From Faecalibacter sp. LW9 (GTDB taxonomy: Bacteria; Bacteroidota; Bacteroidia; Flavobacteriales; Weeksellaceae), in contig NZ_CP141062.1 in NCBI RefSeq assembly GCF_034661295.1, forward strand, positions 434,001 to 498,000: a stretch of 64,000 bases of DNA. The letters are read 5' to 3'. How positions within the stretch are numbered: the first letter of the stretch is position 1; each line of letters starts with the position of its first letter. Position numbers and translations under genes: made by a program. The notes beneath the pieces were generated by a model. It had not been told where the DNA came from. It searched no databases and was given only the letters and a program-made list of their open reading frames with translations. Shown here in pieces: positions 26,446 to 34,359 of the stretch.

Positions 26446-28032
26446 TTAAGATCCTCTGTTTTCTAATTCTAATACTTTTTTGATCATTTCGTCTTCTTTG
26501 CTCCATACTTCATGAAATGCTCTAGGACCAAAAATTTCTTGTGCAATTGTGGCTTTGATATAAGTGTCTAAAGTTGCCCCTAGACTATCGTTAAATTGTT
26601 CTTTTGGAACACCTAACATTTTTAAAAATTCGGGTCTGAAAATCCCAGCACCGAAATATTTAATGTATGTATTTTCGTTTTGAAGTAAAAACAATTGGTT
26701 CAAACGGTCTGCCTTTTTAAATAAAAATTCTTCATAAAATTTTGAATCATTATTATACACCAACCAATTGGAGATTGAGGCAACATCAAAAGGAACAAAT
26801 TCATCGGGAATGATTCCTCCACCTCCATATACAATTTTACCTGATGGCGCAACATAACGTAGTTTTTCATCAACTTTAATCGAATCTTTATTGTATAATT
26901 CGCCATTCTTTAAGCGTTGATACAATTCATCGGCATATGCCTGATTGCCTTTATCATAAGGACGTTGGATTGATCGACCCGATGGTGTAAAATAATTGGC
27001 AACCGTTAAACGAACTCTAGTTTCATCTCCTAAATTGATTTCCTTCTGCACTAATCCTTTTCCAAAAGAGCGTCGCCCCACAATGGTTCCTCGACCATAG
27101 TCTTGAATGGCACCAGCAACAATTTCACTCGATGAAGCAGAACTTTCATCAATTAAAATATAAACCTTTCCCTTTTCGAATAAGCCATAATTAGTGGCAT
27201 AAACATATTTTTTAGTTTTTGACTTATCTTGAGTGTAAACAATAAGTTCATTTTTCGTTAGAAATTCATCGGCAATTTTTTCTGCAGAACGCATTAATCC
27301 ACCTGGATTACCACGCAAATCAAACACCAAAGTTTTCATCCCTCGATCCAATAAACTTTGTAAAGCCTCATGAAATTCTGATGCTGATTTTTCTGTAAAT
27401 CGTGTTAATTTTAAGTAACCAATATCCGAAGTAATCATATGGTTACCTTCTATCGTAGAAACTGGAATACGGTCTCGGGTTAAATTCAATTTCACAAGCT
27501 GATTGGCGCGAAGAACTTCAACCTCAACCTGTGTCGATACTTTTCCTTTTAACAACGAATTAAACTGCTTTAATCCATCTCCTACAACTGAAGTCTGGGC
27601 AACTCGAACAATACGATCACCAAATTTTAAAATTTGATTGGATTTTGGCGCTCCTGGCATAATGTAACTCACAATAGCAGTATCATTCACTACGCGAAAT
27701 TTTAACCCTACACCTACAAATTCACCACTCAGTTCTTCATTCGAACGTTTAAGCATTTCTTTGCTTAAATAGGTACTGTGAGGATCAAGTTTACCCACCA
27801 TAAAATTGATGGCTTCATCCACTAAACTATCCGAATTAACTTCGTTAACGTACTGATTATCAATTAAAGAAACTAATCTTCTTATTTTCTGCTCATTATT
27901 ACTGTATTGAAGCCCAACAATTTCATCATTTTCATCGTAAGTAAAATCGTATTTTTTCCCCACAAGAAAACCAACCAGAAATAAAATTAAGGCTATAAGT
28001 ATGGCATTTAATATTTTGAAGAATATATTCAT
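26446..28032 (-). CDS. S41-family carboxyl-terminal processing protease
   Basis: A 528-residue periplasmic serine protease of the CtpA/Prc type. One N-terminal membrane anchor (ILNAILIALILFLVGFLVG) is followed by a PDZ domain (VGVGLKFRVVNDTAIVSYIMPGAPKSNQI) and the S41 core. The catalytic Ser is in DESSASSSEIVAGA and the Lys in GRRSFGKGLVQ. A long C-terminal domain follows, as in Bacteroidota homologues. Probably trims envelope proteins. Its first codon overlaps the end of the dCMP deaminase gene. Confidence 0.9.
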   Translation of the reverse strand: MNIFFKILNAILIALILFLVGFLVGKKYDFTYDENDEIVGLQYSNNEQKIRRLVSLIDNQYVNEVNSDSLVDEAINFMVGKLDPHSTYLSKEMLKRSNEELSGEFVGVGLKFRVVNDTAIVSYIMPGAPKSNQILKFGDRIVRVAQTSVVGDGLKQFNSLLKGKVSTQVEVEVLRANQLVKLNLTRDRIPVSTIEGNHMITSDIGYLKLTRFTEKSASEFHEALQSLLDRGMKTLVFDLRGNPGGLMRSAEKIADEFLTKNELIVYTQDKSKTKKYVYATNYGLFEKGKVYILIDESSASSSEIVAGAIQDYGRGTIVGRRSFGKGLVQKEINLGDETRVRLTVANYFTPSGRSIQRPYDKGNQAYADELYQRLKNGELYNKDSIKVDEKLRYVAPSGKIVYGGGGIIPDEFVPFDVASISNWLVYNNDSKFYEEFLFKKADRLNQLFLLQNENTYIKYFGAGIFRPEFLKMLGVPKEQFNDSLGATLDTYIKATIAQEIFGPRAFHEVWSKEDEMIKKVLELENRGS

Positions 28033-28481
28033 TAATTGTTGAGTTCTTCCAAGGGAAGATGTAAAATTTCAATTCCAGCTTTATCTAAAAATTCTAAACC
28101 TGAAAAATCTTTATATTTTTCCATGTAAACGATTCGTTTGATTCCTGCTTGTAAAATCAATTTACTGCAATCTTTACAAGGAGACATGGTAATGTAAAGG
28201 GTTCCTCCTTCAGTCGATTGGGTAGAGGCAGCACATTTTAAAATGGCATTTGCTTCAGCATGCAAAACGTACCATTGGGTATTTCCGTCATGGTCTTCGC
28301 AACAATTCTCAAAACCACTTGGGGTTCCATTATATCCATCCGATATAATCATTCGGTTTTTTACAATAATAGCACCGACTTGCTTTCGATTACAATAAGA
28401 TAATTTGGCCCATTCTAAAGCCATTCTTAAATAGGCTTTATCGTATTTTGTTTGTTTAGCTGTTTTAATTTCCGTCATCAC
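28032..28481 (-). CDS. Deoxycytidylate (dCMP) deaminase
   Basis: A 149-residue zinc enzyme converting dCMP to dUMP for thymidylate synthesis (ComEB type). The zinc site is HAEANAILKCA (His and catalytic Glu) with SPCKDCSKLI (two Cys). GTPSGFENC is a conserved substrate-side loop. It shares one base with each neighbouring gene, so translation is coupled within the operon. Confidence 0.9.
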   Translation of the reverse strand: MMTEIKTAKQTKYDKAYLRMALEWAKLSYCNRKQVGAIIVKNRMIISDGYNGTPSGFENCCEDHDGNTQWYVLHAEANAILKCAASTQSTEGGTLYITMSPCKDCSKLILQAGIKRIVYMEKYKDFSGLEFLDKAGIEILHLPLEELNN

Positions 28482-30445
28482 TAAGCTTCTTCTTTCGATT
28501 TAGTCCACAAAGGTGGAATGAAAAATGGTAATGGATTTCTAAAAAATGCCCTAATAATATGCATCGTCATTGGAAATATTTTATAAAAAGGCAAGTTATT
28601 GGATTTGAATGCTAAGATTAATGAAAGTAAAAAACTGACAATAAAGTTACACAATCCTATCCCAAAAATAGAGATAAAACCAATAACAATCGCGCCTTTA
28701 TCTGTAAAATGATAATCCATTCCACCAATTCCAATAGCAAAATTTCCGGCTGCAAAAGTAATGTGTCGAATATCAAATGGAATTCCTAAAATTTCACCAA
28801 CAATAAAAGCAAATCCCATTAAAAATCCGAAAATAATATTACCTACTACACCTCCATTATTTCGTTCTACCCATCCAGCAATTTTCTTGCGTTTTTCTAT
28901 TCCAAAAAAACGTTTCAAAACCGGATGATGGTAAACACGATCAGGTATGTTATAAAAACGTTGATTATTAATCGTCATCCCAGAAACTAATCCTGAAATG
29001 AATAAAAATATTCCGGCAATTCCTCCATAATAGAAAATTTGTGGATCCATAATTACCACTTCTTCCCAATAATGATACGCTTTAGAATATTTAATCACTT
29101 CCATCCCTAGAACTTTATCTAAGAAAACGAAAATCAGCATCGCTACCGAAAAACCTGCTATTACATTTCCAAAAAAGGCAATCAACTGGCTACGACATAA
29201 TTGTGCAAATAAGGTTGTAAAGTTTTTTACATTCACTTCGGATCCTGATTTCGTGACCAATGAACTTGCAATACGGGCTGCAGTCATCGAAGGCTGTTTA
29301 GTGGCTAAAGTCCAATGCAGTAAATAAATCGTCGTGAAACCTATGGCATAGTTAATACTAAATGTAAATCCTTTAAAAAACATAGAAGCATTAGGAATAT
29401 TCCCTAGCCATGTTTTAAAGAAACACAAAAAGGCCACGATTAATCCACCACCACAAGCAGTCCAAAACATACGAACATATTCTTTTGCCGTGGTTGTAAT
29501 GTATTTTTCACCTGTTTTACCATTATGATACGTAACAAGGAAAGTAATTAAATATAACGTTGAAGTTAATTGATTGCTTAACCAATTTTTAGGGGAATAA
29601 AATTCAACCCAAGTTTTTGTTGCATTGGTATAAAAACCAATAAGTCCATTATGTTTTAAATCATTGAAGCTATTTATCACCAATTGCAATCGCCCCAAAC
29701 GTTGTTGGAGCACATTAATTTTTGAAGCCACACCGAAAGATATTCCTTTGTAATCTTTTTGTGTAAGAATATCGTTCAAAAGTTTACGGCAATTGGCAAT
29801 ACTCTCTTTAATTTCTAAATGATCAAAAGGTAAGTCAGGTTTATCAACAATACGATTGATTTGCATCGCTAATTTCGAGAAGGGATTATCCAAATAATTC
29901 ACTTCTGAACTGTAGCGCATCATATCTTTTTCTGAAAATCCTCCCACAATACGATCGGTTAAAATGATCATGGATTGCATTAAAGAATAACGGATATTCT
30001 GAGCTTTCTTTTTTTCTTGTTCTTCGCTAAAATCGTTTAAAATAATTTTAAAAAAACGATCCCAACGATCTCTTGGGATTAGGCGTAGCGCTTCATATCG
30101 TTTGTTTTCATAGAAAACCTCGTTTACTAAAGAAGTTAACTCATTGTTATCTTCAATTTCTGGGAGAATAAAATCTGTAATTCGTTTGCGGAAGATAGAA
30201 AACAAACCTTCTTCCACATGAATACCAGAATCTACCAAATATCCAATAAAATTGATATTGATAAAGATTTTCCCTAATCGTTTAATTAAGAAACGTCTTT
30301 TAATTTCATCATTTTCTATAGTATCTATAAATTCATCAAAAAGTGTAATCGAGTCTTTTGAACTCTTACGGGCTTTATCAAGAATTTCTACTATAAAATT
30401 TTTATCGAAGTCTTTATTTGGATCAAATAGTGAGTTTAAAGACAT
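28481..30445 (-). CDS. Membrane protein of the 'site-specific recombinase' (Gcr/COG4389) family
   Basis: A 654-residue protein. The first 270 residues are soluble and helical; after that there are at least seven hydrophobic segments (for example STLYLITFLVTYH, LIVAFLCFFKTWLG, FFGNVIAGFSVAMLIFVF, IFLFISGLVSGM, IIFGFLMGFAFIVGEILG). It matches the family named site-specific recombinase after gonococcal Gcr. The membrane topology makes a direct DNA-recombining role doubtful, and the name should be treated with caution. It is the first gene of the six-gene operon. Confidence 0.7.
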   Translation of the reverse strand: MSLNSLFDPNKDFDKNFIVEILDKARKSSKDSITLFDEFIDTIENDEIKRRFLIKRLGKIFININFIGYLVDSGIHVEEGLFSIFRKRITDFILPEIEDNNELTSLVNEVFYENKRYEALRLIPRDRWDRFFKIILNDFSEEQEKKKAQNIRYSLMQSMIILTDRIVGGFSEKDMMRYSSEVNYLDNPFSKLAMQINRIVDKPDLPFDHLEIKESIANCRKLLNDILTQKDYKGISFGVASKINVLQQRLGRLQLVINSFNDLKHNGLIGFYTNATKTWVEFYSPKNWLSNQLTSTLYLITFLVTYHNGKTGEKYITTTAKEYVRMFWTACGGGLIVAFLCFFKTWLGNIPNASMFFKGFTFSINYAIGFTTIYLLHWTLATKQPSMTAARIASSLVTKSGSEVNVKNFTTLFAQLCRSQLIAFFGNVIAGFSVAMLIFVFLDKVLGMEVIKYSKAYHYWEEVVIMDPQIFYYGGIAGIFLFISGLVSGMTINNQRFYNIPDRVYHHPVLKRFFGIEKRKKIAGWVERNNGGVVGNIIFGFLMGFAFIVGEILGIPFDIRHITFAAGNFAIGIGGMDYHFTDKGAIVIGFISIFGIGLCNFIVSFLLSLILAFKSNNLPFYKIFPMTMHIIRAFFRNPLPFFIPPLWTKSKEEA

Positions 30446-30541
30446 AGATTATCTTTTTATAGATTGGTACAAAAATAAACATTCTATCGTCAATACAAAT
30501 GTTAATTTCGATTTATAATTGGTTGGTTTAGGGTGGATAAA

Positions 30542-31210
30542 TTAGAATTTAAATTCTTTTTTATCGATAAAAGGATTGATCGTTATATTTGAAAATCGAA
30601 TGATATATTCTCCTCCTTCTTTCGGCTTCCCTATGATTTTGGTCGCAAAAGATAATCCTTGGAAATTTTTATAATCCTTATAGAATAATGTTTCATCTTG
30701 ATTTGTTTCCATCACCAAATGATAAGATTTATCATCAAAACAATAATGTGAAACATTTTTATTTTTAGTTAATTCGACATTATAACATTGTTTCCCTGCT
30801 TCGTAGGTTTCTTTTCCTACTAATCGCACTTTAAACCCTTTTTGCTTGTATTTCAACAAATCAGAATCAAAGGCGTCGGGAGTATAATGAGGAACAACTA
30901 CATTTTTCTTTTGAATTTCACTGTAAGTCCATCCTTTAGAACCATCGTATCCTTCGTTTAAAATCTCTTTTCCATCAATCGTAAATGTTACTTTTTTATA
31001 GTAAGGACGTTGATGTTTGATGGTAATGGGATAAGAATAATCCACATTCAGCATGGCCTAACCTTTCAAAATGATACTGTTTAGATTATTCCAACTCTTC
31101 TCTCCTCCCGTTACTTCCATATTTTTGTCTAAAATTTTATCCACATTTTGGGCAGATAATGCGGTAGCCATTATACAGAAAGTAAATAGAGTTGATTTAA
31201 TTTTTAACAT
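30542..31210 (-). pseudogene. LolA-like outer-membrane lipoprotein-sorting-type protein with in-frame TAG
   Basis: Starting at 31210 (or 31222) the frame encodes a signal peptide (MLKIKSTLFTFCIMATALSAQ) and the usual start of the family (VDKILDKNMEVTGGEKSWNNL). It then meets TAG at 31058-31060 after SIILKG. The same frame continues without indel (AMLNVDYSYP onward) to a stop at 30542, giving about 222 residues in total, the normal size of these secreted LolA-fold proteins. The distal part has VRLVGKETYEAGKQCYNVEL, which is typical. One base change explains the break. The sequence around the stop is GGTTAGGCCATG. Confidence 0.85.
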
Positions 31211-31258
31211 TATATTTTTCATGGTTTATTCGATTTTAAGGTTGAATATACAAACAAA

Positions 31259-31284
31259 AAAAGGAGATTTAAAAATCTCCTTTT
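31259..31284 (-). terminator. Terminator downstream of the HNH gene
   Basis: AAAAGGAGATTT pairs with AAATCTCCTTTT across a short loop. On the minus strand it is followed by T7, 22 bases after the HNH gene's stop. Confidence 0.8.
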
Positions 31285-31305
31285 ATGCTAAACTATAATT
31301 TTAGT

Positions 31306-31857
31306 TTATTTAACTTCAATATGAGACCAGTTTTCACCTCTCAAAATACGGTAAACTTGACCTTGAGAAATATTAAACTGCTTAGCCAAAGTCGCGATTT
31401 TAGTTTTACGATTTGGATCCATTAATTTCTTTTTCAGACGAACAACTTCTTTCTCAGATAATTTGCTGTTAGGAATACTATCTAATCGAGAACGCCCCTT
31501 CATCATTCGGAATAAATCTTTGTTATGTTCTTTCCACTCCTCTAAAGTAGCCCATTTTAAATTCTCAATATTATTGTTCAATTTATTATGGTCTAAGTGA
31601 ATCACATACTCTTTGTTCTCTTCATTTGGTAAAAAAGTTTCTGCAACCATTTTATGAACATACTTCGCTGTTCTTTTACCATCTTCTTTAGTTACCCATA
31701 TTGCACGGTAACCATTATTAATTGCACCTTCTAAAATTTTGTACTTGTCTTGGCCTATGTAAAGTTTTTTGACTAATCCACTTCCTGAAACAAGAAACGA
31801 TCTTTTATCAATTAACCCCTCACACTCATACTCTTTCCATGAATCACTCATAATCAC
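31306..31857 (-). CDS. HNH-type protein (NUMOD4/HNH) with C-terminal helix-turn-helix
   Basis: A 183-residue protein. The N-terminal third resembles NUMOD4-type modules (SWKEYECEG near the start), and the middle has an HNH core HKMVAETFLPN...VIHLDHNKLNNNIENLKWAT, where H-D-H-N and the N-N-x-x-N-L-x-W pattern are typical of phage and intron homing endonucleases. The C-terminus has a helix-turn-helix (KIATLAKQFNISQGQVYRILRG). It stands alone with its own terminator and no intron, intein or phage gene beside it. It could be a domesticated regulator or a solitary nuclease. Confidence 0.75.
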   Translation of the reverse strand: MIMSDSWKEYECEGLIDKRSFLVSGSGLVKKLYIGQDKYKILEGAINNGYRAIWVTKEDGKRTAKYVHKMVAETFLPNEENKEYVIHLDHNKLNNNIENLKWATLEEWKEHNKDLFRMMKGRSRLDSIPNSKLSEKEVVRLKKKLMDPNRKTKIATLAKQFNISQGQVYRILRGENWSHIEVK

Positions 31858-32015
31858 TAAATTAACTTACTTATATTTATAAACAACAATATTCGTACCG
31901 AAAAGCACAACATTACATCATAGGATTAAGTATTAGGATTTTTTTAGTAGAATTCTAGATAGGAATGACAAATATAAACAAACTTTTTAGATTTATTGTT
32001 AAAGTTTTAACAAGG

Positions 32016-32744
32016 TTAATTTAATAAGGCTTTTGCTTTTTCGAGATCTTCAGGTGTATCAATACCTACTCCAACAAAATTTGTCTCGATCACTTTAATA
32101 CGCATACCATATTCTAAATAACGCAGTTGCTCTAATTTCTCAGCTCGTTCAATTGGTCGCATTTCTAAAGTTGAAAACTTAATTAAAGCCTCTTTTCGAA
32201 ATGCATAAATACCAATATGACGATAAAAATCAGGTTTAAAATTTGTTTCTCGTGGAAATGGAATAGTACTTCTTGAGAAATACAGTGCAAAATTATTAAC
32301 ATCTGTAATAACTTTCACTACGTTTGGGTTGTTAATTTCGTCTTCTGATGTAATTTTTTGCTTTAAAGTTGCTACATCTACATTTTTCCCTTCTGCTCCA
32401 TCAAATGAAGATAATATATCTGCTAATGCTTTTTCATTTACAAATGGCTCATCTCCTTGTACATTTAAGACAATATCACAGTCCAATTGAGCTACTGCTT
32501 CTGCAATACGATCACTTCCTGTTTCATGTTCTTTTGTACTATAAATCGCCTTTCCTCCATGACTCGTAATCTCATTATAGATGAATTCATGATCTGTAAC
32601 CACAAAAACATCATCAAAAAGTTGCGTAGCCACAACATTATCGTAAGTCATTCGAATTACAGTTTTATTTCCCAAAACTTGCATTAATTTTCCAGGAAAA
32701 CGAGAAGCTGCATAACGTGCAGGGATGACTGCAATTTTTCTCAT
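32016..32744 (-). CDS. kdsB: 3-deoxy-manno-octulosonate cytidylyltransferase
   Basis: Activates KDO as CMP-KDO for lipopolysaccharide core synthesis in the cytoplasm. Of normal length (242 residues), with the nucleotide-binding [33 protein letters not shown] and SRSTIPFPR motifs, and a C-terminal [14 protein letters not shown]. Its presence shows a Gram-negative cell with KDO-containing lipid A. Single gene. Confidence 0.95.
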   Translation of the reverse strand: MRKIAVIPARYAASRFPGKLMQVLGNKTVIRMTYDNVVATQLFDDVFVVTDHEFIYNEITSHGGKAIYSTKEHETGSDRIAEAVAQLDCDIVLNVQGDEPFVNEKALADILSSFDGAEGKNVDVATLKQKITSEDEINNPNVVKVITDVNNFALYFSRSTIPFPRETNFKPDFYRHIGIYAFRKEALIKFSTLEMRPIERAEKLEQLRYLEYGMRIKVIETNFVGVGIDTPEDLEKAKALLN

Positions 32745-32841
32745 TAGATTTTATTTACAAAGTAACTAAAAATATCATTTCAATTCTGAATTTCTAACAT
32801 TTGATATTAATAAGTATATTTACATCCTAAGTTAAAGTCCA

Positions 32842-32919
32842 ATGAAGTTAGCATTCAAAATTGTATTATTTTTAATATCATTCGCTTTGATCTATATCTT
32901 AATAAACGAACTGAAATAA
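32842..32919 (+). CDS. Putative 25-residue membrane peptide
   Basis: ATG at 32842 to TAA at 32917-32919 encodes MKLAFKIVLFLISFALIYIL followed by INELK: a basic N-terminus, one hydrophobic stretch of about 17 residues and a short polar end. It lies nine bases before the DUF3822 gene and could be cotranscribed with it. TATATTTA about 27 bases upstream is a near match to a -7 element. It may be a real small membrane protein or a chance frame. Confidence 0.4.
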   Translation: MKLAFKIVLFLISFALIYILINELK

Positions 32920-32928
32920 ATCGTTGCT

Positions 32929-33699
32929 ATGTCAGAAAATTCATCTACTAAATCTTTAGCGCTTTTGGTATCCCATGATACAATTACCTTTTTAACAAAG
33001 ACGAATCAGCACGACGAACTGTTTTATTCAGAACCCATCGTCATCGCAATGAAAGATCTGAATCAATCGGTAGCCTATGAAGAAATCGAAGAGATGATAA
33101 AAAATCATCTACCTTTATTATTATATTACAATCGAATCATCGTTTGTTATCAATCGACACCAGTAGTCATTGTACCTCAAGCATATCTTGACGAACTTTC
33201 TGAGACGAATTATATTCAAAAATGGCCTCAAGATCAACTTGTATGTCCTCTTTCCAAAATTGATGCCTCTATCGCTTTCAATAACTTTGGTAATTTGTAT
33301 AAAGTATTTCAAAATTTACCCAATTTTACAAATGCCATTTATACCCACACAGCCAAAAAATTTTTGGATAGAATAAAATACGATCGAGAAAAGATTCAAG
33401 TATTTGCACAATTAATCAATCAAAAGTTAGAACTTTGCATTTATAACAAAGGAATTTTTACATTGTATAATATATATGACATTATCGGCGATGATGATAT
33501 TGTTTATCATATCTTAAATACAATGCAACAATTACAATTGGACCCTAGCCAAGTGGAAGTTTCGTTAGATGGTAATATTTCAGCAGATCATCCCGTTTAC
33601 GAACATCTACCAAAATATGTTCATTCTGTTTCATCAAATGAGGACATCCAAGAAAAGGGCCCAAAATATTTACTTTATAAAATTTTCGAATGCGAATAA
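32929..33699 (+). CDS. DUF3822 family protein
   Basis: A 256-residue cytoplasmic protein with no signal peptide or membrane segment. It matches the Bacteroidota-only DUF3822 pattern, which resembles the actin-like ATPase fold in part (SLALLVSHDTITFLT at the start; FAQLINQKLELCIYNKGIFTLYNIY in the middle). The function is unknown. It overlaps the start of rsmD by 10 bases; this pairing is common in Bacteroidota and suggests a link to ribosome assembly, which is inference. Confidence 0.8.
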   Translation: MSENSSTKSLALLVSHDTITFLTKTNQHDELFYSEPIVIAMKDLNQSVAYEEIEEMIKNHLPLLLYYNRIIVCYQSTPVVIVPQAYLDELSETNYIQKWPQDQLVCPLSKIDASIAFNNFGNLYKVFQNLPNFTNAIYTHTAKKFLDRIKYDREKIQVFAQLINQKLELCIYNKGIFTLYNIYDIIGDDDIVYHILNTMQQLQLDPSQVEVSLDGNISADHPVYEHLPKYVHSVSSNEDIQEKGPKYLLYKIFECE

Positions 33700-34232
33700 T
33701 TTCAGGAACATTAAAAGGAAAAAGAATTACAGCACCAAACAATCTACCTGTAAGACCTACAACCGATTTTGCAAAAGAAGCATTATTTAATATTTTAAAT
33801 AATGAATGGTATTTTGACGAAATCGCTGTTTTAGACTTATTTTCAGGAATTGGATCGATCAGTTTAGAGTTTGCATCACGTGGCGCTAAAAAAATTACTT
33901 CAGTTGATAATTTTGTAGGCTGCATCAAATTTTTAGATGATACAGCTAAAAAATTAAATCTTGATCATATTATTGATACTCAAAAAGCAGATGCTATCAA
34001 ATACGTAAATAAAAAAGCATCTAAATCGTATGATATTGTTTTTGCTGACCCACCCTATGATTTACCAGAAGAGGATTATCAAAAATTATTAAATGGAGTC
34101 TTAGAAAACGAATGGTTAGAAAAAGGAGGAAATTTTGTTTTAGAACATCCATCTCATATTCAATTCGAAGATCATCCTCGATTTGTACAGCATAAAAAAT
34201 ACGGAAACGTGCATTTTACGTTTTTTGAATAA
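33690..34232 (+). CDS. rsmD: 16S rRNA (guanine(966)-N2)-methyltransferase
   Basis: Methylates G966 of 16S rRNA during 30S assembly. Its 180 residues show RIISGTLKGKRI and PTTDFAKEALFNIL at the N-terminus, the SAM-binding LDLFSGIGSISLEFASRGA, and the catalytic DPPYDL motif. Normal length. It overlaps the upstream DUF3822 gene and is followed by a strong terminator. Confidence 0.93.
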   Translation: MRIISGTLKGKRITAPNNLPVRPTTDFAKEALFNILNNEWYFDEIAVLDLFSGIGSISLEFASRGAKKITSVDNFVGCIKFLDDTAKKLNLDHIIDTQKADAIKYVNKKASKSYDIVFADPPYDLPEEDYQKLLNGVLENEWLEKGGNFVLEHPSHIQFEDHPRFVQHKKYGNVHFTFFE

Positions 34233-34253
34233 AATTATTTAGAATATTTATAA

Positions 34254-34291
34254 AAAAGACCTGATAAATGATATTTATCAGGTCTTTTTAT
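34254..34291 (+). terminator. Terminator after rsmD
   Basis: A 16-bp perfect stem (34254-34269 with 34273-34288) with a three-base loop and a T run. Confidence 0.92.
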
Positions 34292-34315
34292 TTTTATTTA
34301 TACCAATTCTAAGTA

Positions 34316-34323
34316 TACTTTTG
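34316..34323 (+). promoter_or_regulatory. Putative -7 element of the TonB-dependent receptor gene
   Basis: TACTTTTG matches TAnnTTTG and lies 36 bases before the start at 34360. No clear -33 or iron-box palindrome was seen. Confidence 0.45.
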
Positions 34324-34359
34324 CTTCAATAATTATTTAGAACAAATAAAAATAACTAA

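Noticed and set aside
2994-31060. Reassigned stop codons (TAA or TAG read as an amino acid)
   Set aside because: Both triplets end many normal genes in the window (for example TAG at 8284-8286), directly before terminators.
31071-31298. 75-codon plus-strand frame at the 5' end of the LolA-like gene
   Set aside because: The opposite strand there carries the signal peptide and start of the broken LolA-like gene, which explains the region better.
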